Positions 38,069 to 45,982 of a stretch of DNA of 64,000 nucleotides are shown here, piece after piece. This DNA is from Chromohalobacter marismortui. Lineage in GTDB: Bacteria; Pseudomonadota; Gammaproteobacteria; Pseudomonadales; Halomonadaceae. Below the pieces are notes generated by a model that worked only from the letters and a program-made list of their open reading frames with translations, did not search any database and had not been told where the DNA came from. The position numbers and the translations under genes are program-made. Location of the stretch: contig NZ_SOBR01000001.1 of NCBI RefSeq assembly GCF_004364315.1, forward strand, positions 62,001-126,000. Reading direction: 5' to 3'. Each line of letters begins with the position of its first letter. The stretch's first letter is position 1.

Positions 38069-39181
38069 TCAGACACGCGGCTGCTGCTGGGTGATGCAGT
38101 GGATGTTGCCGCCGCCGAGCAGGATCTCGCGGGCATCGACGGCGACCACCCGGCGGTCTGGAAACAGGTTCTCGAGAATGGCGTGTGCCTCGTCGTCATG
38201 TGCCGGGTCGAGCCGGGGCATCACCACCACCGAGTTGCCGATGTAGAAATTGACGTAGGAGGCGGCCATGCGGTCGCCCGGTTGCCGGGGGCGCGAACTG
38301 CTCAGCCGGTCGACGCCGCTGGCTTCGGTCTCGGCGATGGTCAGCGGACCGGGCATCGGTAGCTTGTGCACGGTAAGCCGCCGTCCCCTGGCATCGGTGG
38401 CCGCCTCGAGAATCCCCAGGGCCTCGCGGGAGATGGCATGTTGCGGATCGCCATCGTCATCGGTCCAGGTCAGCGCCACTTCGCCGGGGGCGACGAAACA
38501 GCACAGGTTGTCGACGTGGCCGTCGGTCTCGTCCTGGAAACAGCCCCGCGGCAGCCAGATGATCTTTTCGACACCCAGGTAGGCGCGCAACAGCCATTCG
38601 ATCTCGGACTTGTCGAGATCGGGGTTGCGATTGGGGTTGAGCAGGCACTCCTCGGTGGTGATCAGGGTCCCCTCGCCATCGACGTGGATGGCGCCCCCTT
38701 CGACCACCAGCGGGGTGATGAAGCGTTCGATACCGAGGACTTCGGCGATCTTCTGGCGGATGCGGCGGTCCTTGTCCCAGGGAAAGTAGAGCCCACCGTT
38801 GAGTCCGCCCCAGGCGTTGAATTCCCAGTCCACCATGGCCAGGCGACCATCCGGATGGGTCAGGAAGGTCGGCCCGACATCACGCATCCAGGCATCGTTG
38901 CTGGAAAGCTCGATCACTCGGATGTGGCTCGGCAACTGGTTGCGGGCGTTCTCGTACTGGTCGTCGTTGACGCCGACGAATACCGTCTCGCTCTCGGCGA
39001 TGGCCCGGGCCACGGCGACGAACGCCGCCTGGGCCGGCTTGGCGCCATAGCGCCAGTTGTCGGGACGCTGCGGCCAGAGCATCCAGCAGGCGTCGTGCGG
39101 GGCGAACTCGGCAGGCATGGAAAAACCGAACTCGGCCGGGGTGGCGGTGCGACGCGCCGTCGCGATGTCTGTGTCGTTCAT
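38069..39181 (-). CDS. aguA: Agmatine deiminase
   Basis: 370 aa from ATG 39181 (GAGG upstream); an in-frame TTG four codons earlier is less likely. Family motifs: ACWMLWPQRPDNWR, SSNDAWMRDVGPTF, VDWEFNAWGG, LVVEGGAIHVDGEGT, DETDGHVDN, and the catalytic Cys in LLGGGNIHCITQQ (about residue 361). It converts agmatine to N-carbamoylputrescine and ammonia. It lies 8 bp after an NhaC-family carrier gene and faces the GATase gene convergently. AguB of the nitrilase family, the usual next enzyme, is absent here. Confidence 0.96.
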   Translation of the reverse strand: MNDTDIATARRTATPAEFGFSMPAEFAPHDACWMLWPQRPDNWRYGAKPAQAAFVAVARAIAESETVFVGVNDDQYENARNQLPSHIRVIELSSNDAWMRDVGPTFLTHPDGRLAMVDWEFNAWGGLNGGLYFPWDKDRRIRQKIAEVLGIERFITPLVVEGGAIHVDGEGTLITTEECLLNPNRNPDLDKSEIEWLLRAYLGVEKIIWLPRGCFQDETDGHVDNLCCFVAPGEVALTWTDDDGDPQHAISREALGILEAATDARGRRLTVHKLPMPGPLTIAETEASGVDRLSSSRPRQPGDRMAASYVNFYIGNSVVVMPRLDPAHDDEAHAILENLFPDRRVVAVDAREILLGGGNIHCITQQQPRV

Positions 39182-39189
39182 GACGAACC

Positions 39190-40536
39190 TCAAAGATAAC
39201 CTGCGGCCAGAAATACCAGCGTGGCCAGGAAAGCGGCAAGAAGTGCATAGGGAAGCTGGGTCAGGGCATGAGCCATGGGCGTGCAGCCGCTACCCTGGGC
39301 CGACAGCACGGTCGAATCGCCGTAGAAACAGGCGTGGCTGCCGAAGGCGCTGGCCGAGATCAATGCGCCGATCACCAGCGGCATCTCGGCGTTGACGCTG
39401 CTCGCCAGCGGCAGCACGATCGGCATGGCCACGGCGAACAGCCCCCAGAACGAGCCGGTGGCGAAGGCCAGGAACGCCATGGTGACGAAGCTCACTGCCG
39501 GCAACAACTGAGCCGTCATCAGCGGTTGCAGCGTCTGGATCACGTATTCGGTGAGTCCCAGTCCGTCGTTGACTTCCTTGAGCGTGAAGCCGGCGACCAG
39601 CGTGCCCAACGGCATGAGCATCGACTTGAAGCCATCGAGTGCGGTATCGAAGGTGGCGTGAAAGCTCATCAGGCGCTGGCTGAAGATCAGTATCAGGGTC
39701 ACGGCCAGGGCCACGATCACGCCGCGCAGTATGTCGATATCGAAATACCAGGTGAAGAAGATCAGGCTGGCAATGGGCAGCAGGAAGTTGAGCAGATGCG
39801 GGCGGCGCTGGCCTTTGTCCTCGGTCTCCAGGGCGTTTTCCTCGGCGCCGTCGGGCATTACCTGGCCGCCGCTGGCACGCCGTTCGGCCGTTTTCATGGG
39901 CCCGATGGCGGGAATCCAGCCCATCGCGACCAGCGGGACCACCGCGGCGGCGATCCAGGCATAGAACATGTAGGGGATCGATTCGATGTACAACCCCATG
40001 CCGTTGCCGGCCACGTCGTTGTCCTCGAGCAGCCCGGCGAAGAACACCGCCCAGGTGGAGAAGGGGACCAGGATGCAGATCGGCGCGGCGGTGGAGTCGA
40101 CGATGTAGGCGAGCATCTCCCGCGAGACCTTGAAGCGGTCGGTGATCTTCTTCATCGAAGCGCTGATCGCCAGGGCATTGAGATAGTCGTCGACGAAGAT
40201 GGCCAGACCGAGGAGCCAGGTGGTCAGCAGTCCCTGGCGCCGGCCGTGGATGCGACGCGTCATGACGTCGCCGAAGGTCAGCACGCCACCGGTACGCACC
40301 AGTAGCGCGATCAGGCTGCCGAACAGCCCGCAGACCAGGATGATCCAGGTCACGGTGCCGTTGCCGAGCACCGTGAGCAGCGTGTCGGAAGCCTGGGTCA
40401 CCACACTTGTCGGATCGATCATCAACATGCCGACCAGGGCGCCGGTCATCAGCGACTCGATGGTGCGGCGGGTGACGATGGCCATGATCAGCACGATCAG
40501 GGTGGGAAACAGGCTCCAGAGTCCGTAAGTCTCCAT
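39190..40536 (-). CDS. NhaC-family Na+/H+ antiporter-like transporter
   Basis: 448 aa with ten or more hydrophobic segments. Typical NhaC-family stretches are VDDYLNALAISASMKKITDRF, VPFSTWAVFFAG, FTLKEVNDGLGLTEYV and SASAFGSHACFYGDSTVLS. A charged cytoplasmic loop occurs around residues 215-245. The family includes Na+/H+ antiporters and amino-acid or amine exchangers. Co-transcription with agmatine deiminase suggests agmatine uptake or agmatine/putrescine exchange, but the sequence alone does not show the substrate. Confidence 0.85.
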   Translation of the reverse strand: METYGLWSLFPTLIVLIMAIVTRRTIESLMTGALVGMLMIDPTSVVTQASDTLLTVLGNGTVTWIILVCGLFGSLIALLVRTGGVLTFGDVMTRRIHGRRQGLLTTWLLGLAIFVDDYLNALAISASMKKITDRFKVSREMLAYIVDSTAAPICILVPFSTWAVFFAGLLEDNDVAGNGMGLYIESIPYMFYAWIAAAVVPLVAMGWIPAIGPMKTAERRASGGQVMPDGAEENALETEDKGQRRPHLLNFLLPIASLIFFTWYFDIDILRGVIVALAVTLILIFSQRLMSFHATFDTALDGFKSMLMPLGTLVAGFTLKEVNDGLGLTEYVIQTLQPLMTAQLLPAVSFVTMAFLAFATGSFWGLFAVAMPIVLPLASSVNAEMPLVIGALISASAFGSHACFYGDSTVLSAQGSGCTPMAHALTQLPYALLAAFLATLVFLAAGYL

Positions 40537-40583
40537 GTGATCCTCTTTTGTGATTGTTGGTTCAACGCATGAGGGGGAGGTTT

Positions 40584-40607
40584 GAAGGGCCGTGATAGCG
40601 GCCCTTC
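40584..40607. terminator. Stem-loop between spuC-type gene and NhaC-type gene
   Basis: A perfect 9-bp stem GAAGGGCCG / CGGCCCTTC with loop TGATAG lies 5 bp after the transaminase stop. Neither strand has a following T run; it may attenuate read-through into the transporter gene or protect the 3' end. Confidence 0.5.
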
Positions 40608-40612
40608 ATCGG

Positions 40613-42010
40613 TCACAGGTAGCCATCAGCGCGGAGTGTTGCGGTGGTCTTCGTCAGCGCCGCATCGAGGATCTCCACCACGCGGTCGACGGTGTCCCGC
40701 GTCCAGATCAGCGGTGGCGAGACGATGTTGAGATGGCCCACCGGGCGAATGATCAGACCAAGCTGCTGAGCCTCGAAGGCGACTCTGTCGCCCACCCGTG
40801 CCTCCACCGGGAAGAGCGCCTTGGTCTGCTTGTCGGCGACGTTCTCGAGACACATCATGAAATGGCCGCCGCGCACATCGCCCACCGTGGCGTGATGCGA
40901 CAACGATGCCAGGCGTTCCTCGAGGTAGGGGCCCACCGCGCGGACGTTTTCGCAGATCCCCTCGCGCTCGATGATCTCGATGTTCTTGAGTGCCGCCGCG
41001 CAACTGACCGGATGCCCGGAATAGGTAAAGCCGGTGCTCAGCACGCCGCCCGGTCCCTGCGGCGTGGACAGCACGTCGTAGAGTGCGTCGGAGATCAGCG
41101 TCGCGCCCAGCGGTGCATAGCCGGAAGACAGTCCCTTGGCGCAGTTGATGATATCGGGCTGGGTCTCGTACACCGCCTCGGAGGCGAAGAAGTGCCCCAG
41201 GCGACCGAAACCGGTCACCACCTCGTCGGCGATGTACAGGATGTCGTTGGCGCGACACACCGCCTGCATGCGCTTGTGATAGTCCCTCGGTGCCACCAGC
41301 ACGCCGCCGGCGCCCATGATCGGCTCGGCGATGAAGGCGGCGATGTTGTCGGCGCCGATCTCGGCGACGGTGTCCTCGAACTCCCGAACCAGGTGGTCGC
41401 AGTAGTCGGCTTCGGTCATCCCCTCGGGACGTCGGTAGCAGTTGGCCTCGCTGAGATGGGTGACCAGGTGATCGAGGGTATCGAAGTCCCAGTTGTTGCT
41501 GGCGATGCCGGTCAGGGTAGAGGCGAGATAGGTGGTGCCGTGGTAGGCGTTGTTGCGTGAAATGATGCGCTTCTTGGCCGGTTGGCCGAGGCGGTTGAAG
41601 TAGTAATGCACCAGGCGGATGGTGGCGTCGTTGGCCGTCGAGCCGCCGCAGCTGTAGAAGACGTGGTTGAGGTGCGCGGGGGCGAGTTCGGCCAGCCTGG
41701 CGGAAAGCTCGGCGGCCGGGGCATTGGACAGGTTGTTGAAGGTCGAGAAGTAGGCCATGCGCGTGGCCTGCTCGGCCATGGCTTGGCCGATCTCGGCGCG
41801 GCCGTGCCCGACGTTGACGCACCACAGCCCGGCGATGCCGTCGATGAAGCGATTGCCCTTGGCATCCTGGACGTAGATGCCGTCGCTGTCGGTGATCAGG
41901 TCGCAGCCTTCCTCATGAAAGGTGCTGAAGTCGGTGAAGGGGTGGATGAAGTGATCCTTGTCTTTCTGCCACAGCGCTTGGGCATCCTGAGTACGGGTCT
42001 CGGTGTTCAT
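40613..42010 (-). CDS. spuC: Class III polyamine:pyruvate-type aminotransferase (SpuC-like)
   Basis: 465 aa from ATG 42010 (GAGGCGAG upstream). PLP fold-type I class III motifs: GIAGLWCVNVGHGR, the PLP-ring contact YSCGGSTAND, the Asp in ILYIADEVVTGFGRLG, and the Schiff-base Lys in INCAKGLSSGYAPLG. Closest in character to SpuC/PatA-type enzymes that transaminate putrescine (or related diamines) to 4-aminobutyraldehyde with pyruvate. It is transcribed divergently from the M20 carbamoylase-puuC pair across 191 bp. A beta-alanine:pyruvate type activity cannot be excluded. Confidence 0.87.
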   Translation of the reverse strand: MNTETRTQDAQALWQKDKDHFIHPFTDFSTFHEEGCDLITDSDGIYVQDAKGNRFIDGIAGLWCVNVGHGRAEIGQAMAEQATRMAYFSTFNNLSNAPAAELSARLAELAPAHLNHVFYSCGGSTANDATIRLVHYYFNRLGQPAKKRIISRNNAYHGTTYLASTLTGIASNNWDFDTLDHLVTHLSEANCYRRPEGMTEADYCDHLVREFEDTVAEIGADNIAAFIAEPIMGAGGVLVAPRDYHKRMQAVCRANDILYIADEVVTGFGRLGHFFASEAVYETQPDIINCAKGLSSGYAPLGATLISDALYDVLSTPQGPGGVLSTGFTYSGHPVSCAAALKNIEIIEREGICENVRAVGPYLEERLASLSHHATVGDVRGGHFMMCLENVADKQTKALFPVEARVGDRVAFEAQQLGLIIRPVGHLNIVSPPLIWTRDTVDRVVEILDAALTKTTATLRADGYL

Positions 42011-42110
42011 GATCTCGCCTCGCACGTTGCAAGCGGTCAGTGCCGCGATGAGTCGTCGTGATACGTCGTTGCGTTCGCAACGAGACTAGCGAGGAAGGGG
42101 TGGGCGGGAA

Positions 42111-42130
42111 TATATCCTGATAGGGGTATA
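42111..42130. promoter_or_regulatory. Palindrome TATATCCT-GATA-GGGGTATA, putative LuxR-type site
   Basis: The site lies in the divergent spuC/carbamoylase promoter region, 72 bp before the carbamoylase start. The minus strand reads TACCCCT, matching the NarL-type heptamer TACYYMT. A related palindrome occurs at 54191-54208. Confidence 0.5.
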
Positions 42131-42201
42131 TCGCAACGCCCCGGGAGCCGCCTAATGTGTTCCATGACCCAACTACCTGACAAGCACAAAGGGGAGACTT
42201 C

Positions 42202-43440
42202 ATGGCGGTTTCCATTGATGGCCGACGGCTGTGGGACAGTCTGATGGCGATGGCCGAGATCGGCCCGACCGAAAACGGCGGCAGTTGTCGCCTGGCCTTG
42301 ACCCCGGAAGATGCCGCCGGACGCCACCTGCTGCTCGACTGGTGCGAGGCGCTCGGTTGTACCTGGCAGGTCGATCGCGTCGGCAACCTCTTCATCCGCC
42401 GCGCCGGCAAGCGCGACGATCTCGCGCCGGTGGCCATGGGAAGTCATCTCGATACCCAGCCAAAGGGCGGTCGCTTCGACGGCATCCTCGGCGTTCTGGC
42501 CGGGCTCGAAGTGCTGCGCACACTCGCGGACCGCGGCATCGTTACCGAGCGGCCGCTGGTACTGGTGGTGTGGACCAACGAGGAAGGCAGCCGTTTCGCG
42601 CCGGCCATGGTCGCTTCCGGTACCTATGCCGGTGCGTTCAGCGTTGCGTCGACCCTGGCCCGTGAGGACCGCGACGGCGTGACGTTCGGCGAGGCGCTCG
42701 AGGCCTGCGGTTATGCCGGCGAATCGCCGGTCGGCGAGCCGCGTCTGGACAGCTTCTTCGAGCTGCACATCGAACAGGGCCCGGTGCTCGAGGAAGAAGG
42801 CAAGACCATCGGCGTGGTGACCGGTGTCCAGGGCATGCGCTGGTTCGACGTGACGATCGCGGGGCAGTCGGCCCATGCCGGCCCCACCCCCATGTGCTAT
42901 CGCCGCGATGCTCTGGCCGCGGCGGCACGCTTGATCGACCGGCTGCAGGCCCATGCGCTGGCCGACGAAAGCGGTGACACCAAGGTGACCTGCGGCTGCC
43001 TGGAGATCGTGTCCGCGTCTCGCAATGTGGTGCCGGGTGACGTCAAGCTCACCATCGACCTGCGCCATGTGATAGAGAGCGAACTCGACGCCTTGCAAGC
43101 GTATTTCGAAGGGCTGCTCGGCGAAGTGGGCGAGGCCTGCGGCGTCACGATGACCCAGGAGCGGATCTGGGCCTCGCCGGTGGTCGAGTTCGCCCCCGAG
43201 TGCGTCGCGGCGGTGGAACGCGGCCCCCAAGAGCAGGGGCTGACATACCGTCGCATGATGAGCGGTGCCGGCCACGACGCCGTCTATGTGTCCCGGGTGG
43301 CGCCGACGGCCATGATCTTCGTGCCTTGCCGTGACGGCATCAGCCACAACGAGGCCGAATACGCCACGCCGGAAGACTGTGCCGCAGGCACGCAAGTGCT
43401 CTGCGATGCCATCCTTGAACGCGCCAATCGCGCAGCCTGA
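42202..43440 (+). CDS. M20-family N-carbamoyl amidohydrolase (Zn-dependent hydantoinase/carbamoylase)
   Basis: 412 aa, the usual length. Metal-site motifs: MGSHLDTQPKGGRFDGILG, VVWTNEEGSRF with the Glu-Glu pair, LHIEQGPVLEEEG, and a late His in DGISHNEAEY; AGQSAHAGPTPM marks the lid/dimer domain. Enzymes of this group are N-carbamoyl-L-amino-acid hydrolases, beta-ureidopropionases or allantoate amidohydrolases. It is 15 bp upstream of a puuC-type dehydrogenase and in the same island as agmatine deiminase. Hydrolysis of N-carbamoylputrescine or of a ureido acid derived from it (for example 4-ureidobutyrate) is a plausible role. That role is inference. Confidence 0.88.
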   Translation: MAVSIDGRRLWDSLMAMAEIGPTENGGSCRLALTPEDAAGRHLLLDWCEALGCTWQVDRVGNLFIRRAGKRDDLAPVAMGSHLDTQPKGGRFDGILGVLAGLEVLRTLADRGIVTERPLVLVVWTNEEGSRFAPAMVASGTYAGAFSVASTLAREDRDGVTFGEALEACGYAGESPVGEPRLDSFFELHIEQGPVLEEEGKTIGVVTGVQGMRWFDVTIAGQSAHAGPTPMCYRRDALAAAARLIDRLQAHALADESGDTKVTCGCLEIVSASRNVVPGDVKLTIDLRHVIESELDALQAYFEGLLGEVGEACGVTMTQERIWASPVVEFAPECVAAVERGPQEQGLTYRRMMSGAGHDAVYVSRVAPTAMIFVPCRDGISHNEAEYATPEDCAAGTQVLCDAILERANRAA

Positions 43441-43455
43441 CCCGAGGAGAACGAC

Positions 43456-44994
43456 ATGACTCACTCCCACGCCTCAACTCCCGAAACCCACGCTGATTGG
43501 CAGGCACTGGCTCAGCACTTGCGTGCAGACGGCCTCGAGGCGCGTGCCTATATCGATGACACCTTCGTCGATGCCGTCAGCGGCAATACCTTCACGACGC
43601 TCAATCCCGCCACCGGCGAGACGCTCGCCGAAGTGGCCAGTTGCGATGCCGATGACGCCGAGACAGCCGTCGCGGTGGCGCGGCGTGCCTTCGAGAGCGG
43701 CGCGTGGTCGCGTTCGTCACCGGGGGAGCGCAAGGCCGTGCTGCTGCGTCTGGCCGACCTGATGGAAGTACATCAGCATGAGCTGGCGCTGCTCGACAGC
43801 CTGGACATGGGCAAGCCGGTATCGAGTGCCATGGGCGACATGGCCGGTGCCATCGGCTGCATTCGTCACCATGCCGAATCCATCGACAAGCTCTATGGCG
43901 AAATCGCCCCCACCGGCGAGGACAGCCTGGGGCTGGTAATGCGCGAGCCGCTGGGCGTGGTGTCCTCCATCGTGCCCTGGAACTTTCCGCTGATGATGAC
44001 GGCCTGGAAGATCGGCCCGGCGCTGGCGGCTGGCAACAGTGTCATCCTCAAGCCGTCGGAAAAATCACCGCTTTCGGCGTTGCGCCTCGCCCAGCTGACG
44101 CGCGAAGCCGGCTTGCCGCGCGGCGTTTTTCAGGTATTGCCCGGCTTCGGTCATACCGTGGGCAAGGCCTTGGCATTGTCCATGGGCGTCGATTGCCTGG
44201 CCTTTACCGGCTCCACCGGGGTCGGCAAGCAGTTGATGCAGTACGCCGGTCAGTCGAATCTCAAAAAGGTCTTTCTGGAGTGTGGCGGTAAGAGTCCGAA
44301 TCTCGTCTTCGCCGACTGCAAGGACCTGGATCGTGTGGCCGAGCATGCCGCGGGGGCGATCTTCCACAACCAGGGCGAGGTGTGCATCGCCGGCTCGCGC
44401 CTGTTGGTCGAGAATTCGATTCGCGAGGTTTTCGTCGAGAAGGTGCTGGCCGCCGCCGAGTGCATGCAGCCCGGTGATCCGCTGGACCCGGCGAGCTTCA
44501 TGGGGGCGATGGTCGATCAGACTCAGTACCAGCGTGTGCTCGACTACATCCGCCAGGGTGTCGAAGAAGGCGCGACGCTACGTGCCGGCGGCCAGGCGCT
44601 GGAAGTCCAAGGCGCCAATGGCCAGGGCTTGTTCATCGAACCGACGGTGTTCGATGGCATTACCGACGCCATGGCCATCGGTCGGGAAGAAATCTTCGGC
44701 CCGGTACTGACGGTGTTCGGCTTCGACACCGAGGAGGAGGCCGTGCGGCTGGCCAACGACAGCGACTACGGCCTGGCGGCGGGCCTGTGGAGTCAGGACA
44801 TCGATCGCATCATGCGCGTCACCCGTCGGCTGCGCTCGGGCCAGGTCTTCGTCAACAACTGGGCCGATATGGATCAGACGGTACCTTTCGGCGGGGTCAA
44901 GCAGTCCGGCAACGGGCGCGACAAGTCCCACCATTCGCTGGAGGAATACTCCGATCTCAAGACCGTCTGGATGACGCTGACGCCTTCGACTTGA
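43456..44994 (+). CDS. puuC: Gamma-glutamyl-gamma-aminobutyraldehyde dehydrogenase
   Basis: 512 aa (E. coli PuuC 495). ALDH motifs: VPWNFPLMM, the NAD-site GSTGVGKQL, catalytic Glu in LECGGKSPNLVF (about residue 274), catalytic Cys in NQGEVCIAGSR (about 308) and EEIFGPVL. The C-terminal PFGGVKQSGNGRDKSHHSLEEY is characteristic of PuuC/KauB enzymes. It oxidises gamma-glutamyl-gamma-aminobutyraldehyde to gamma-glutamyl-GABA and probably 4-aminobutyraldehyde to GABA, so it can serve both the glutamylated and transaminase routes present here. 15 bp after the carbamoylase gene with GAGGAG upstream. Confidence 0.92.
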   Translation: MTHSHASTPETHADWQALAQHLRADGLEARAYIDDTFVDAVSGNTFTTLNPATGETLAEVASCDADDAETAVAVARRAFESGAWSRSSPGERKAVLLRLADLMEVHQHELALLDSLDMGKPVSSAMGDMAGAIGCIRHHAESIDKLYGEIAPTGEDSLGLVMREPLGVVSSIVPWNFPLMMTAWKIGPALAAGNSVILKPSEKSPLSALRLAQLTREAGLPRGVFQVLPGFGHTVGKALALSMGVDCLAFTGSTGVGKQLMQYAGQSNLKKVFLECGGKSPNLVFADCKDLDRVAEHAAGAIFHNQGEVCIAGSRLLVENSIREVFVEKVLAAAECMQPGDPLDPASFMGAMVDQTQYQRVLDYIRQGVEEGATLRAGGQALEVQGANGQGLFIEPTVFDGITDAMAIGREEIFGPVLTVFGFDTEEEAVRLANDSDYGLAAGLWSQDIDRIMRVTRRLRSGQVFVNNWADMDQTVPFGGVKQSGNGRDKSHHSLEEYSDLKTVWMTLTPST

Positions 44995-45143
44995 ACGTCG
45001 CCACGAGGCCAGTGATGTACCACGATGCCAGGGGGCGCTGCGTTGCTGGCGCCTCCCGACATGACCGTCGTGGCCATCGAGGAAGAGAGGTAGGTCAGGC
45101 AAGGGGGCATGACGATGTGGTTGACGTCGGGCGCCGCCGGCGT

Positions 45144-45971
45144 TTACGGCTCCACCTGGCGTCGCGAGACCAGCGCCACGTGATCGAGGAAAAGCCGGAA
45201 GAGCTGCGACTGGCTGGAAACCTCGAGGCGCTGATAGAGATGCTTACGATGGACCTTGACGGTACCATCGCTGATGCCCAGTTCGCGGGCCGCCGATTTG
45301 GTGGAGTGCCCGGCCAGCAGCAGGCGCACGATGTCCCGTTCGCGTGCCGTCAGGCGTTCCCGCCCGAAGCTGTCGAAGGCTTCTGCCACTGGCTCCCGCT
45401 CGGCCAGGCACTGGTGAAAGCGATGTTCCTGCCGCTTCCAGTAATCCCTGAGCAGCACTTCCAGCACTGGCGATATATGGCGTAACGCCAGCATGTCCCG
45501 GCGGGTGATCCGTGGGGCATCGTCGCGAAACCCCAGTGACACTACCATGACGACGTCCGTGTCGACCCGGGCGAACAAGCCGATCTCGTCGCTGAGTCCC
45601 AGGGCGCGATAGTAGTGATGATAGTAGTCGCTGTTCTCGAAACGGTCCGGGGCCAGCTCGCGTAGCCGGTGTGCGCCACTCTCCAGCCCGTCATGGACGG
45701 CCTTGAAGAAAGGATCCAGCAGAAAGGCCTGGTTCAAATAGCGTTCGATGCCTTGTTGGCGCTGCGCTGGCGGGTAATTGTCGTGAATCAGCAGCGGTCG
45801 CCGTTGTCCTTTGTAGGTATTGATCAGGATGGTGTCGAAACCGACCAGCTCGCGCAGCGTCTGCTCCAGCAGAAGTGGAAAGCCGCTGCCGGCGACGCCT
45901 TGGAACAGGCGGGCCAGATGATGGTGCCAGGCCAGGCTGGCTGCGTTGGCGAGGTGGTCGGTCGGTGTCAC
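45144..45971 (-). CDS. LuxR-family transcriptional regulator (paralogue 2)
   Basis: 275 aa with a GTG start at 45971. The HTH spans about residues 203-260: LTARERDIVRLLLAGHSTKSAARELG then DGTVKVHRKHLYQRL. The sensor half (FDTILINTYKGQRRPLLIHD, LLDPFFKAVHDG, YYHHYYRALGLSDEIGLF) aligns with LuxR paralogue 1 throughout, showing a duplication within the island. It is 11 bp after the second puuA-type gene, so it is probably the last gene of the ABC importer-puuA operon and may autoregulate. The ribosome binding site is weak. Confidence 0.85.
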   Translation of the reverse strand: MTPTDHLANAASLAWHHHLARLFQGVAGSGFPLLLEQTLRELVGFDTILINTYKGQRRPLLIHDNYPPAQRQQGIERYLNQAFLLDPFFKAVHDGLESGAHRLRELAPDRFENSDYYHHYYRALGLSDEIGLFARVDTDVVMVVSLGFRDDAPRITRRDMLALRHISPVLEVLLRDYWKRQEHRFHQCLAEREPVAEAFDSFGRERLTARERDIVRLLLAGHSTKSAARELGISDGTVKVHRKHLYQRLEVSSQSQLFRLFLDHVALVSRRQVEP

Positions 45972-45982
45972 GACAAAATAGC

